Assembly: GCA_030532305.1 (NCBI GenBank)
Contig: JAUNLJ010000019.1
Location: 1-35,738 of the forward strand
Reading direction: 5' to 3'
Length of the DNA stretch: 35,738 bases
Source of the DNA: Tissierellia bacterium
GTDB taxonomy: Bacteria; Bacillota; Clostridia; Tissierellales; Peptoniphilaceae
A program made the translations under genes and the position numbers. Each line of letters begins with the position of its first letter. The first letter of the stretch is position 1. Under the pieces are notes generated by a model. The model had not been told where the DNA came from. It made no database searches and saw nothing but the letters and a program-made list of their open reading frames with translations. Of this stretch, positions 27,045 to 34,684 are shown in pieces.

Positions 27045-27398
27045 GGGGGCGAAATTGGCTTCGACGGGGATTTGAAACTTGTAGTAGCAAGCCATCATTG
27101 GCAAGGTGATGTAAAACAGGCCAAAAACATTAAATGCTAACGACAATAACGTAGCACTAGCCGCGTAATTTAACGCAGCCATCCAAACTAGAAGGCCCAC
27201 GGTCTAGGGAGGGTGTCAAAATTAGTGGGGAACCGCACTAAGCTAAGCTTTGCCCTTAGGACGGAATTTATGAAGCTACCCTGGCCTAGCGGCTTGGTCC
27301 TTCAGCTAAGCTAGGGAAAATTTAAGAAGGTTCTGAGCTTGGAGAAGCTACTTGGGAAGAGTTCTCGGACGCGGGTTCGACCCCCGCCGCCTCCACCA
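27045..27398 (+). ncRNA. ssrA: tmRNA (one-piece, 354 nt)
   Basis: Rescues stalled ribosomes by trans-translation. The 5' end GGGGGCG pairs with CGCCTCC at the 3' end, including the hallmark G3-U wobble of the alanine acceptor stem, followed by encoded ACCA (27395-27398). GGCTTCGACGGGGA and the 3' T-arm GGGTTCGACCCCC are diagnostic. The resume codon is GCT at 27136, giving a tag peptide ANDNNVALAA with stop TAA at 27166-27168. Pseudoknot-forming stretches lie between the tag and the 3' tRNA-like end. A consensus promoter precedes it and a strong terminator follows. Confidence 0.97.
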
Positions 27399-27407
27399 GA
27401 TGATAAG

Positions 27408-27442
27408 GTAATATATTTTACTGGAAAATATATTACTTTTTT
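27408..27442 (+). terminator. Terminator of ssrA
   Basis: GTAATATATTTT (27408-27419) and AAAATATATTAC (27425-27436) around ACTGG, followed by six T residues. Confidence 0.93.
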
Positions 27443-27718
27443 ATTGCCGAAAAGCCTTGACCAAAAGGAGCCTCAAGCCTTTCGCTTTAAAAGAAAAACT
27501 AGACCTGGACCCCAGCCAGAGGGGCCCTCTATCCCTTAAGAGGCCCTAGGTGGCGTGGGTTTATTTTCTGGAAAAAGTCTTGTAAAAAGAGACCTCCCCA
27601 GTCCAGGCTAAAAGCGCGTGATCTATTACATGGCAAGACTTATTTTACGAGTCTAGTAGAAGAAAAAAATGAAGGGGAAGGGCTTCCTACTTCCCAAAGA
27701 ATTGGAGGATGTGAAAAA
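27443..27718. other. Non-coding stretch between ssrA and the YeiH gene
   Basis: No supported gene. It holds an imperfect GC-rich stem near 27520-27548 (GGGGCCCTCT against AGAGGCCCT) without a T tract, and a short inverted repeat AGACT-N8-AGTCT near 27634. No clear promoter for the YeiH gene can be named. Its ribosome site GGAGG is at 27704-27708, ten bases from the ATG. Confidence 0.5.
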
Positions 27719-28777
27719 ATGAAGGAAATCAACAAATATATACCCGGGATCACCCTGGCCATGTGTATTGCCCTAGCGGCCCGTCTCTTGGAAAACCTAG
27801 AAAATGCCGCCGGGCTCCACCTAATTAGTGCCTCAGTCTTGGCCCTCTTTATAGGCATGGCCATTAATGCCATCCGGACACCAGGCGAGGCCATGACCCC
27901 TGGGGTACGCTTTACCTCAAAAAAATTACTTAAGTTTGCTATTATTCTCTTGGGAGCCAGCCTTAATATTGCTACAGTTATCACTGTGGGCCGGATCTCC
28001 CTAGTGGTTATGGTCTTCACCCTAGCCACCTGCTTTGGCCTAGGCTCTCTTATTGGCAAGGCCCTAGACCTAAATTGGAAGACCAGTAGTCTTATTAATG
28101 CAGGCACCGGGATCTGTGGGGGATCTGCCATTGCCGCCATTGCCCCTGTGATTGAAGCCGACAACATGGACATTGCCTACGGGATGTCTGCCACCTTTAT
28201 CTTTGATATGATCATGATCGTGGTCTTCCCCCTACTGGGCCGGGCCATGGGCCTGTCTGATGCTGCCTTTGGCCTATGGACAGGAACTGCCGTTAACGAT
28301 ACCTCCAGTGTGGTGGCTGCCGGCTATGCCTTTAGTGAAGCTGCTGGGGACTTTGCCACCATGGTTAAGCTAACCCGGACCCTATCCATTATTCCTGCTG
28401 TCTTAGTTTTTGCTGCTGTTAACCTAAGACTTAAGAAAAAGGCCTCCCTAGATGCCCAGGCTGAAAAAGTCAGCATCCAATCTATTTTCCCCTGGTTTAT
28501 CCTAGGCTTTTTAGCCATGAGCGCCCTAACCAGCCTAGGCCTAATCCCCACCAGCCTATCTGGCTTGATGAAAGACGCCAGCAAGTTTCTAATGGTCTCT
28601 GCCCTAGGAGCCATTGGCCTAAGTACCGACTTTAGGCAACTGGCCCGGTCCGGTGTCCGGCCCATGATCCATGGCTTTATTATCTCCCTTCTTGTGGTCC
28701 TTGTGGCCATTGGGGTGGAATACTTTATGGGCATTGCTCCCTCAGGCAGCCTAGAAGCCTATAATGTCTTATATTAA
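27719..28777 (+). CDS. YeiH family transporter (putative sulfate exporter, UPF0324)
   Basis: 352 residues with about ten hydrophobic segments. Family features: KYIPGITLAMCIALAARLLE at the start, GMAINAIRTPG, the Gly-rich INAGTGICGGSAIAAIAPVIEA in the middle, WTGTAVNDTSSVVAAGYAFSEAAGDFATMVKLTRTL, and a C-terminal GLSTDFRQLARSGVRPMIHGF. The protein is related to the Tau-type/YeiH 'putative sulfate exporter' family, and the substrate is not proven. It stands as a single gene with its own terminator. No LysR regulator is adjacent, although one often accompanies yeiH in Proteobacteria. Confidence 0.88.
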   Translation: MKEINKYIPGITLAMCIALAARLLENLENAAGLHLISASVLALFIGMAINAIRTPGEAMTPGVRFTSKKLLKFAIILLGASLNIATVITVGRISLVVMVFTLATCFGLGSLIGKALDLNWKTSSLINAGTGICGGSAIAAIAPVIEADNMDIAYGMSATFIFDMIMIVVFPLLGRAMGLSDAAFGLWTGTAVNDTSSVVAAGYAFSEAAGDFATMVKLTRTLSIIPAVLVFAAVNLRLKKKASLDAQAEKVSIQSIFPWFILGFLAMSALTSLGLIPTSLSGLMKDASKFLMVSALGAIGLSTDFRQLARSGVRPMIHGFIISLLVVLVAIGVEYFMGIAPSGSLEAYNVLY

Positions 28778-28813
28778 AAAAGAAGAGGCCAAAATGGACT
28801 AGACGCCTCTACA

Positions 28814-28857
28814 AGTTGCAAATAGCCAGCCCTTATGGGCTGGCTATTTTTGCAACT
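28814..28857 (+). terminator. Terminator after the YeiH gene
   Basis: ATAGCCAGCCC and GGGCTGGCTAT around TTAT, extended by AGTTGCAA/TTGCAACT flanks after a two-base bulge, with TTTTT in the descending arm. Confidence 0.88.
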
Positions 28858-28979
28858 AAATTTCTATTTAAGGATAGTCCTACGAGCATTTACTAGCATT
28901 TCCGACATTTTACACAAAAAAAGAAGGCCTAAAGGAAACCCTGTAAGCCTCTTAAATACTAACTTGTAGCCAATATTAG

Positions 28980-29056
28980 TGGTCGGGGTGAGAGGATTTG
29001 AACCCCCGGCCCCTTGAACCCGAATCAAGTGCGCTACCGGACTGCGCCACACCCCG
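28980..29056 (-). tRNA. tRNA-Pro (anticodon CGG)
   Basis: 77 bases with encoded CCA. Acceptor CGGGGTG/CACCCCG, anticodon arm CTTGA-TTCGGGT-TCAAG giving anticodon CGG (reads CCG), T arm GGGGGTTCAAATCCTC. A promoter lies at 29073-29101. Confidence 0.95.
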
Positions 29057-29072
29057 CCGACCTTTTCTCTAT

Positions 29073-29101
29073 AGTATAGAACTTTTTTCCCCTTTTTACA
29101 A
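29073..29101 (-). promoter_or_regulatory. Promoter of tRNA-Pro (CGG)
   Basis: Minus strand TTGTAA (29096-29101), 17-bp spacer, TATACT (29073-29078). Confidence 0.75.
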
Positions 29102-29321
29102 GGGCCCAGAGAGGGCAAATTTCGCCCCTTCCGAGAAGACACCCCTTTAGAAGATCCCTCTTAGAGACCTTGGGCATTCTTGTATATTGTTCGTATATTG
29201 TTTGTATATTATGTAGTCGAACGAATGAACATTTACTAGCATTTCCAGCATTTTTCGCAAAAAAAGAAGGCCTATATTAAAGCCTGTATCTCTCTTAAAA
29301 TCTAGCTTGTAGTAAAATTAA

Positions 29322-29398
29322 TGGTCGGGGTGAGAGGATTTGAACCCCCGGCCCCTTGATCCCAAATCAAGTGCGCTACCAAACTGCGCCACACCCCG
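29322..29398 (-). tRNA. tRNA-Pro (anticodon TGG)
   Basis: 77 bases with encoded CCA. Same body as the neighbouring tRNA-Pro, but the anticodon arm is CTTGA-TTTGGGA-TCAAG, anticodon TGG, able to read most or all CCN codons. The D-loop also differs slightly (GTTTGG against GTCCGG). Confidence 0.95.
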
Positions 29399-29417
29399 AT
29401 TAACCATTACCTTATCT

Positions 29418-29446
29418 AGTATAAGGGCTTTCCCGTTTTTTTACAA
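29418..29446 (-). promoter_or_regulatory. Promoter of tRNA-Pro (TGG)
   Basis: Minus strand TTGTAA (29441-29446), 17-bp spacer, TATACT (29418-29423), identical in both boxes to the neighbouring tRNA-Pro promoter. Confidence 0.75.
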
Positions 29447-29581
29447 GGGCATTACATTCTTAAAATCTGATTTAAACTTGATTTTCTAAGGAATAGATAG
29501 GACATATTAATTATTTTGCTAGATTATCTTTTCTTAACTCCTTATAGCTCTATTTTTCTCCTGTTTATAATCTGTGGAGGT

Positions 29582-29610
29582 TTGACAGGGGGCCCATTCC
29601 CCTATATAAT
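29582..29610 (+). promoter_or_regulatory. Consensus promoter of the HAD-VanZ operon
   Basis: TTGACA (29582-29587), 17-bp spacer, TATAAT (29605-29610). The AT-rich stretch 29452-29580 before it holds no gene I can support. Confidence 0.9.
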
Positions 29611-29658
29611 AAGTAGGCCAAGCAAAGTGATAGATCAAACTTTTTATAGGAGGATAAG

Positions 29659-30300
29659 ATGGAAGCAGTTGCATTTGATTTTGATGGAACCTTAATTGAC
29701 TCCATGGGCATGTGGAATGACCTCCCTAAAAACTACCTAGCCAGCAAGGGCCATAGGCTAAGCCAGGAGGTGGCTAGCCAAATCTTCACCATGAGCCTTA
29801 AGGTGTCCATTCCCTTTTTAAAAAAGACCTATGGTCTTCATGATGACACCCAAGAAATCCTAAAGGGTATGGGCGACATCTTAACAGAGGGCTATAGTCG
29901 GACCCTCCAGCTAAAGCCAGGGGCCATAGAGATTTTAGATGCCTTTAAGAACCGGGGCTATACCCTAGTCCTTGCTACAGCCACCAATGAAAAATATGTC
30001 TCCCACGCCCTTAAGCGTTTTAATCTCTACCCCTATTTTCAAGAGATTCAAACCTGTGACAATGCGGGCTATTCCAAGGACGACCCCAACTTTTATAGGG
30101 TTCTTTCAAAAAGGTTAGGCCTTCCCCTAGACCAGGTCTATCTTTTTGACGATGCCCCCTATGCCTTAAAAGCGGCCCAGTCCCAGGGCATGTATACGGT
30201 GGGGGTTAAAGACACCTACAATCTCCACCACTGGGACAAGGTCAAGGCCTATTCTAAAAAAACCCTAGAGAACCTAGGGGATTGGACCTTCAAGGAGTAG
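29659..30300 (+). CDS. HAD-superfamily phosphatase (beta-phosphoglucomutase-like)
   Basis: 213 residues. Motif I is FDFDGTLIDSMGMW (Asp8 nucleophile, Asp10 acid/base). A helical cap covers about 15-85. Motif II is LVLATATNEKYV, motif III is Lys in SKDDPNFYR, and motif IV is VYLFDDAPYALKAAQSQGMYTVGV. This is the architecture of small-molecule phosphatases and phosphoglucomutases with a C1 cap. The substrate cannot be read from sequence. TAGGAGG precedes the ATG, and a perfect promoter lies upstream. The next gene starts eight bases after its stop. Confidence 0.88.
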   Translation: MEAVAFDFDGTLIDSMGMWNDLPKNYLASKGHRLSQEVASQIFTMSLKVSIPFLKKTYGLHDDTQEILKGMGDILTEGYSRTLQLKPGAIEILDAFKNRGYTLVLATATNEKYVSHALKRFNLYPYFQEIQTCDNAGYSKDDPNFYRVLSKRLGLPLDQVYLFDDAPYALKAAQSQGMYTVGVKDTYNLHHWDKVKAYSKKTLENLGDWTFKE

Positions 30301-30307
30301 GTCTCTT

Positions 30308-30886
30308 GTGGTTTCTTTTATCATAAAGTTTGCCTTGCTTATCTTTATCCCTAGCTTCTTTCTTACAGCCTTTATCCGAACCCAGTTCTTTGGAAAACAC
30401 AAGCGAAAGAGCTCCCCTAAAAGAGAATATCTCTTCTTAATCCTCGTGGCCTACCTGGCCAGTCTCTTGTTTTTCCTCCTGGTCCCCAATAGTGTCCTCA
30501 TGGGCCAGGGCATCCACCTCACCGGCCTAGAAACCGGCCCCCTCCTTAAGGTCTCCGGGGGCCACAACTTTCGTCCCTTTAAAACCATCCAAAGTTACCT
30601 AAGACATGTGTCTGGCCTCCACCTGGTCACCAACCTCTTAGGAAATATTCTCATCTTTTCACCCCTGGGCTTTTTACTTCCCCTCCTTTGGAAGAAAATG
30701 GACCAGCCCTTACGCCTCTTCCGGATCTTTTTAGTCTCTTCCTGCCTCATTGAAATAGCCCAATCTTTTATTGGCCGTTCCTCAGATATTGATGATATTA
30801 TCCTCAATGTCCTAGGGGGCCTTCTGGGATTTTGCCTCTATCGGTTTTTAGCCCCCCTTTTCTCCTTGAAAAAATTCCAGCGCTAG
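30308..30886 (+). CDS. VanZ-like family membrane protein
   Basis: 192 residues with four to five hydrophobic helices. The VanZ-like core is NFRPFKTIQSYLRHVSGLHLVTNLLGNILIFSPLGFLLPLLW followed by SSCLIEIAQSFIGRSSDIDDIILNVLGGLLGF; the N-L-x-GN-x-x-x-F-x-P-x-G and D-x-x-D-x-x-x-N-x-x-G motifs are family hallmarks. VanZ confers low teicoplanin resistance in some enterococci; most family members are uncharacterised. It starts with GTG 30308, with AAGGAG (30292-30297) in the end of the HAD gene, so it is co-transcribed with it. Confidence 0.88.
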   Translation: MVSFIIKFALLIFIPSFFLTAFIRTQFFGKHKRKSSPKREYLFLILVAYLASLLFFLLVPNSVLMGQGIHLTGLETGPLLKVSGGHNFRPFKTIQSYLRHVSGLHLVTNLLGNILIFSPLGFLLPLLWKKMDQPLRLFRIFLVSSCLIEIAQSFIGRSSDIDDIILNVLGGLLGFCLYRFLAPLFSLKKFQR

Positions 30887-30929
30887 GCCGGGTCCTATAC
30901 AGTTTCTTAAGGACCTAAAAGGTCAAAGC

Positions 30930-30974
30930 AAAAAATCTGTTGAGGGATAGGTCTTAACCCTCAACAGATTTTTT
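30930..30974 (+). terminator. Terminator of the HAD-VanZ operon
   Basis: AAAAAATCTGTTGAGGG (30930-30946) and CCCTCAACAGATTTTTT (30958-30974), 17 perfect pairs. The following bases to 31114 show no gene. Confidence 0.93.
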
Positions 30975-31114
30975 ATAAGTAGATAGAGAAAAAATAGGTC
31001 GGCCTGGTCAGGTGCCCAGCTGGCTTTTAGGAAGTGATCTAGAAAATCTACCCCAAAAAAGGAAAAAATCTGGTCATAGTCCTAGAAGAGGTCTATAATA
31101 GAAGGGTAGGGCAA

Positions 31115-31149
31115 AAGAAAAAGGAACCTAAGCCTAGCTAGGTTCCTTT
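31115..31149 (-). terminator. Terminator of tRNA-Thr
   Basis: Minus strand AAAGGAACCTA and TAGGTTCCTTT pair (31120-31130 with 31139-31149), followed by a T-rich tract, directly beyond the tRNA 3' end. Confidence 0.85.
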
Positions 31150-31154
31150 GATTT

Positions 31155-31230
31155 TGGAGCTAACGGCGGGAATTGAACCCGCGACCTCTACATTACCAAT
31201 GTAGTGCTCTACCGACTGAGCTACGATAGC
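31155..31230 (-). tRNA. tRNA-Thr (anticodon GGT)
   Basis: 76 bases with encoded CCA. Anticodon arm CTACA-TTGGTAA-TGTAG gives GGT (reads ACC/ACU). T arm GCGGGTTCAATTCCCGC. Acceptor GCTATCG pairs with CGTTAGC with a single T-T mismatch at the fifth pair; discriminator base T, usual for threonine. Confidence 0.95.
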
Positions 31231-31248
31231 AAATTTTCACTGTCCTTT

Positions 31249-31277
31249 ATTATAGCCTTTGAAAATGAACTTGTCAA
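31249..31277 (-). promoter_or_regulatory. Consensus promoter of tRNA-Thr
   Basis: Minus strand TTGACA (31272-31277), 17-bp spacer, TATAAT (31249-31254), about 19 bases before the mature 5' end. Confidence 0.9.
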
Positions 31278-31354
31278 GCCTTGGTTAGTTTTGTTAAATA
31301 TATATTTGCTAAAAAGTATGTTAAAATAGGTTTAAGACTAGAAAGGGGGAGCCC

Positions 31355-31951
31355 ATGCTGGCTAAGGACTTTTATTTAAGGGACACCGTGGAGGTGGCCA
31401 GGGACCTTTTAGGAAAGGTCTTGGTCCACCAGGATGGGGGGCGGGTTTTCAGGGGCCGGATCCTAGAGACAGAGGCCTATTTAGGCATAGGAGACCGGGC
31501 CTGCCACACCTTTGGGGGCCTAAGAAGTCCCCGGACCGAGCCCATGTGGCAGGAGGGCGGCCGGGCCTACATCTACCTTTCCTATGGCCTCCACCATCTT
31601 TTTAATGTGGTGACCCGGGAGGCGGGGGTCCCTGAGGCGGTCCTTATTCGGGCCGTGGCCTTGGAGGATAGGGCTCTTTCCTCTCCCCTTCGCTTTGGCA
31701 AGGCCCTGGAAGACTTGACGCCTAGCCAGGTGAAAAACCTGTCCAATGGGCCGGCTAAACTGACCCAGGCCATGGCCATTGTGAAAGACTTTACTGGCCA
31801 GGGCCTGGGGGGACCTCGCTTTTATATAGAGGAGGGGCCCCGGGAGGAAGCCATCATCACCTCCACACGCATTGGCATCGAAAATAGCCAGGAGGCAGCA
31901 AGCTACCCCCTTCGTTTTTATTTGGAGGGCACGGGCGTTTCCAAGACCTAG
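31355..31951 (+). CDS. 3-methyladenine DNA glycosylase (AAG/Mpg family)
   Basis: 198 residues, typical of the bacterial AAG-type enzymes. It excises alkylated purines in base-excision repair. Signatures: VARDLLGKVLVH, ILETEAYLGIGDRACHTFGGLRSPRTEPMW (the ETEAY motif, residues 38-42, carries the catalytic Glu), GRAYIYLSYGLHHLFNVVT, AVLIRAV, LSNGPAKLTQAMAI, and near the end TRIGIENSQEAASYPLRFY. GAAAGGGGG precedes the ATG. A weak extended -10 (TGT-TAAAAT, 31319-31327) may drive it. The stop codon falls in the ascending arm of a hairpin. Confidence 0.95.
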   Translation: MLAKDFYLRDTVEVARDLLGKVLVHQDGGRVFRGRILETEAYLGIGDRACHTFGGLRSPRTEPMWQEGGRAYIYLSYGLHHLFNVVTREAGVPEAVLIRAVALEDRALSSPLRFGKALEDLTPSQVKNLSNGPAKLTQAMAIVKDFTGQGLGGPRFYIEEGPREEAIITSTRIGIENSQEAASYPLRFYLEGTGVSKT

Positions 31952-31968
31952 GACCCAAAAAGGGTCCT
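31950..31968 (+). terminator. Hairpin at the end of the DNA glycosylase gene
   Basis: AGGACCC-AAAAA-GGGTCCT, seven perfect pairs, followed by a mixed T/C tract (CTTGCTTTT). Probably a weak terminator. Confidence 0.5.
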
Positions 31969-32095
31969 CTTGCTTTTGGACCGAGGCCCAAGACCTGGTC
32001 CTAGGATAGACCCCCTGGGCCCAGGCGCGGCAAACTATAGGAGGGTCTTTTTTATTGGAGATATTTTTACTTTGAGATCTTAGGAGGTAACAAGT

Positions 32096-33457
32096 ATGAA
32101 TCAAGATCGTGGGGCCCTAGGCCGGGAGCCTATAGGGAGCCTATTTAGAAAGTTGGCCATTCCAGCGGTGACCGCCCAGCTGATTAATATGCTCTATAAT
32201 GTGGTGGACCGGATTTATATAGGTCACATTCCCCAGGTGGGCTATTTGGCCCTAACAGGGGTGGGGGTGGTTATGCCTATTGTTATGGCGGTATCGGCCT
32301 TTGCCTCTCTGGTGGCCCTGGGTGGGGTGCCCCTGGCCTCCATGGCCATGGGGCGGGAGGACTATGAAAAGGCCCATAGGATTTTGGGCAATTCCTTTTC
32401 CATGATCCTAATCACCTCCTTGACCCTAAGTCTTTTTATAAGCCTCTTTAAGGAACCCCTGGCCCTTCTTTTAGGGGCCTCCCAGGACACCCTTCCCTAC
32501 AGCCTGGCCTATCTTAGGATCTATGGCTTGGGGACCCTCTTTGTGCAAATTAGCCTGGGCCTAAACGCCTATATCTCGGCCCAGGGCTTTGCCAAGACGG
32601 CCATGAAGACCGTGGCCTTGGGGGCCCTGTTAAATATTATCCTAGACCCTATTTTTATCTTTCTTTTCAAGATGGGGGTCCAGGGGGCGGCCCTGGCCAC
32701 CATTCTTTCCCAGGGGGTCTCTGCCCTGTGGGTCCTATCCTTTTTCCTTAAGGGGGACTCCTATTTAAAGATCAAAAGGGCCTATATGCCCCTGGAGGCC
32801 CCCCTGGCAAGGCGGATTTTGGGCCTGGGCCTTTCACCCTTTATTATGACCATTACCGAGAGCATCCTGGTGTCTGCCTTTAATGCCAACCTCCAAAGGT
32901 ATGGGGGAGACCTCTATGTGGGGGTTATGACGGTGCTTTCTACCAGCATGCAGTTTGCCTTCCTTCCCTTAAGTGGGATGACCCAGGGGGCCCAGCCCAT
33001 TGTCTCCTATAATTATGGGGCAGGAAACCAGGACCGGGTTAAGGCCGCCTTTAGGCTACTTATCAAGTCGGCCCTGGTCTTTACGGGGTCCTTTTTCCTG
33101 GCGGTCCAGATCTTTCCAGCCCTTTTTATCGGGATTTTTTCTAATTCCCAGGACCTTATTAGGGCAGGGGTTGGGCCCATGCGGATTTACTTTATGGGCC
33201 TGATAGGCATGGGGGTCCAGGTGTCCTGCCAACAGACCTTTTTGGCCCTGGGCCAGGCCCGGACTAGTATCTTCCTGGCCCTTTTAAGGAAGGTTATTAT
33301 GCTCATTCCCTTTATTTATATTTTCCCCCTAATCTTTGAAGACAAGATCTATGCCATCTTTTTAGCCGAGCCCGTGGCAGACATTATTGCAGCCCTAACC
33401 ACCCTGGTCCTCTTTATTCGTTTTTTACACAAGGAACTATCTGAGGAGGCCGCCTAG
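32096..33457 (+). CDS. MATE family multidrug/metabolite exporter
   Basis: 453 residues with twelve hydrophobic segments in two homologous six-helix halves. The first half opens LFRKLAIPAVTAQLINMLYNVVDRIYIGHI, the usual MATE entry, and GVVMPIVMAVSAFASLVALGGVPLASMAMGRED follows; the second half begins near residue 230 (LGLGLSPFIMTITESILVSAFN) with PLSGMTQGAQPIVSYNYGAGNQDRV. These proteins exchange Na+ or H+ for cationic compounds. Substrate unknown. TTAGGAGGTAAC gives a strong ribosome site; no clear promoter is seen in the 140 bases upstream. Confidence 0.95.
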   Translation: MNQDRGALGREPIGSLFRKLAIPAVTAQLINMLYNVVDRIYIGHIPQVGYLALTGVGVVMPIVMAVSAFASLVALGGVPLASMAMGREDYEKAHRILGNSFSMILITSLTLSLFISLFKEPLALLLGASQDTLPYSLAYLRIYGLGTLFVQISLGLNAYISAQGFAKTAMKTVALGALLNIILDPIFIFLFKMGVQGAALATILSQGVSALWVLSFFLKGDSYLKIKRAYMPLEAPLARRILGLGLSPFIMTITESILVSAFNANLQRYGGDLYVGVMTVLSTSMQFAFLPLSGMTQGAQPIVSYNYGAGNQDRVKAAFRLLIKSALVFTGSFFLAVQIFPALFIGIFSNSQDLIRAGVGPMRIYFMGLIGMGVQVSCQQTFLALGQARTSIFLALLRKVIMLIPFIYIFPLIFEDKIYAIFLAEPVADIIAALTTLVLFIRFLHKELSEEAA

Positions 33458-33504
33458 GGGATAGGGGGATTTTCTGGGAGAATATAAATTTTAGCCAAAG
33501 GGGC

Positions 33505-33533
33505 TTAACACATAGGGCCCTTTAAGATATAAT
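33505..33533 (+). promoter_or_regulatory. Promoter of pta
   Basis: TTAACA (33505-33510), 17-bp spacer, TATAAT (33528-33533), about 40 bases before the start codon. Confidence 0.85.
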
Positions 33534-33573
33534 AGAAATAAGAGCAATAATTTGTGAAAGGAAAAGGTGAGAC

Positions 33574-34545
33574 ATGAATTTTATTGATTCAATTAAAGAG
33601 AAGATAGCTGGTAAGTCCATTCGTATTGTATTCCCTGAAGGAGAAGACGAAAGAATCCAATGGGCAGCCAAGAAACTCCAAGAAGAGGGTCTTGTACAAC
33701 CCATCCTCATTGGTTACCGGAGTGAAATCCAAAAGACTGCTGAAGAACAGGGGATAGACATTAGCAATATTCATGTTATTGAGCTAGGGACTTTTGAAGC
33801 CACTGAACGTCTAGTTGATCAATTTGTTGAAAGACGTAAGGGGAAAATTGACCCAACCCGTGCCCGTGCCCTCCTAAAGGACCCCAACTATCTAGGAACT
33901 ATGTTAGTCCATGATGGTTTTGCAGACGGCATGGTTTCTGGTGCTATCCATACCACTGGAGATACCGTTCGTCCAGCCCTACAAATTATTAAGACTAGAG
34001 ACGAATTCAAACGGGTAAGTGGTCTTTTCATTATGATGAAAGAAGACAAGATGTACCTGATGGCTGACTGTGCTATTAACACTGAAATTGATGCCGAAAC
34101 CATGGCTGAGATTGCTGTGGCTACAGACTATTCTGGCCGTCAATTTGGTTTTGACCCCCATATTGGGATGCTATCCTTCTCCACCAAGGGATCTGCTAAG
34201 AGTGACACAGTAGACATGGTTTATGAGGCCACTCAAATGGTTAAGGAAAAACATCCTGACATTAAGATTGATGGGGAGCTTCAATTTGACGCCGCCATCG
34301 ACCCTGATGTATCTAAGAGAAAGGCCCCTGCTTCTGACGTAGCAGGCCAGGTTAATGCCTTTGTATTCCCCAACTTGGAATGTGGAAACATTGCCTACAA
34401 GGTAGCCCAATATCTTGGGGACTATACAGCCGTTGGCCCCATCCTACAAGGACTAAACAAGCCTGTTAATGACTTGAGCCGTGGTTGTAGGAAAGAAGAA
34501 GTTTATCAACTGGCACTTATTACAGCTGCCCAGTCTTGCCTATAA
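33574..34545 (+). CDS. pta: Phosphate acetyltransferase
   Basis: Converts acetyl-CoA and phosphate to acetyl phosphate, the first step of acetate formation and ATP gain with acetate kinase. 323 residues, the short class without the P-loop and DRTGG domains. Signatures: IRIVFPEGEDERIQWAA, LGTMLVHDGFADGMVSGAIHTTGDTVRPALQII, GLFIMMKEDKMYLMADCAINTEIDAETMAEIA, KIDGELQFDAAIDPDV, and C-terminal FPNLECGNIAYKVAQYLGDYTAVGPILQGLNKPVNDLSRGC. Codon use (more CGT, ATT and CTT, few CTA) differs from neighbours, as in highly expressed genes. AckA is not in the window. Confidence 0.97.
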   Translation: MNFIDSIKEKIAGKSIRIVFPEGEDERIQWAAKKLQEEGLVQPILIGYRSEIQKTAEEQGIDISNIHVIELGTFEATERLVDQFVERRKGKIDPTRARALLKDPNYLGTMLVHDGFADGMVSGAIHTTGDTVRPALQIIKTRDEFKRVSGLFIMMKEDKMYLMADCAINTEIDAETMAEIAVATDYSGRQFGFDPHIGMLSFSTKGSAKSDTVDMVYEATQMVKEKHPDIKIDGELQFDAAIDPDVSKRKAPASDVAGQVNAFVFPNLECGNIAYKVAQYLGDYTAVGPILQGLNKPVNDLSRGCRKEEVYQLALITAAQSCL

Positions 34546-34566
34546 TTTCATAGTTTAACTAAAAGG

Positions 34567-34594
34567 AAACCAGGGCCCTGTGCCCTGGTTTTTT
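34567..34594 (+). terminator. Terminator of pta
   Basis: AAACCAGGGC (34567-34576) and GCCCTGGTTT (34582-34591) around CCTGT, then more T. Confidence 0.93.
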
Positions 34595-34638
34595 GCGTGG
34601 GGGCTGGAAGGGTTTTCCTAGTAATTTCAAGGGCTTTA

Positions 34639-34647
34639 TGTTACAAT
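34639..34647 (+). promoter_or_regulatory. Putative extended -10 promoter of larE-larC
   Basis: TGT-TACAAT (34639-34647), with no convincing -35; about 38 bases before the larE start. Confidence 0.45.
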
Positions 34648-34684
34648 AGGCCTAATTGAACTTAGAGAGTTAGTGAGGAATGAC

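Larger units (their letters stand above)
28887..29446. repeat. Tandem duplication of a tRNA-Pro transcription unit
   Basis: Copy A (28887-29101) and copy B (29230-29446) share CATTTACTAGCATTTCC at one edge, an AAAAAAAGAAGGCCTA stretch, a tRNA-Pro gene, and a TTGTAA-N17-TATACT promoter at the other edge. Flanks have diverged by several substitutions; the promoter elements are identical. Confidence 0.8.

Noticed and set aside
27339-27539. Open frame of 66 codons
   Set aside because: It starts inside the 3' part of the tmRNA and runs through its terminator; not a gene.
27640-28173. Minus-strand open frame of 177 codons
   Set aside because: Antisense to the well-supported YeiH gene, with a peptide of Arg/Pro/Ala-rich shadow composition and no ribosome site.
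28864-29142. Minus-strand open frame of 92 codons
   Set aside because: It spans a tRNA-Pro gene and the tRNA promoter; chance frame.
31520-32104. Minus-strand open frame of 194 codons
   Set aside because: Antisense to the DNA glycosylase gene and running through its 3' hairpin and the MATE ribosome site.
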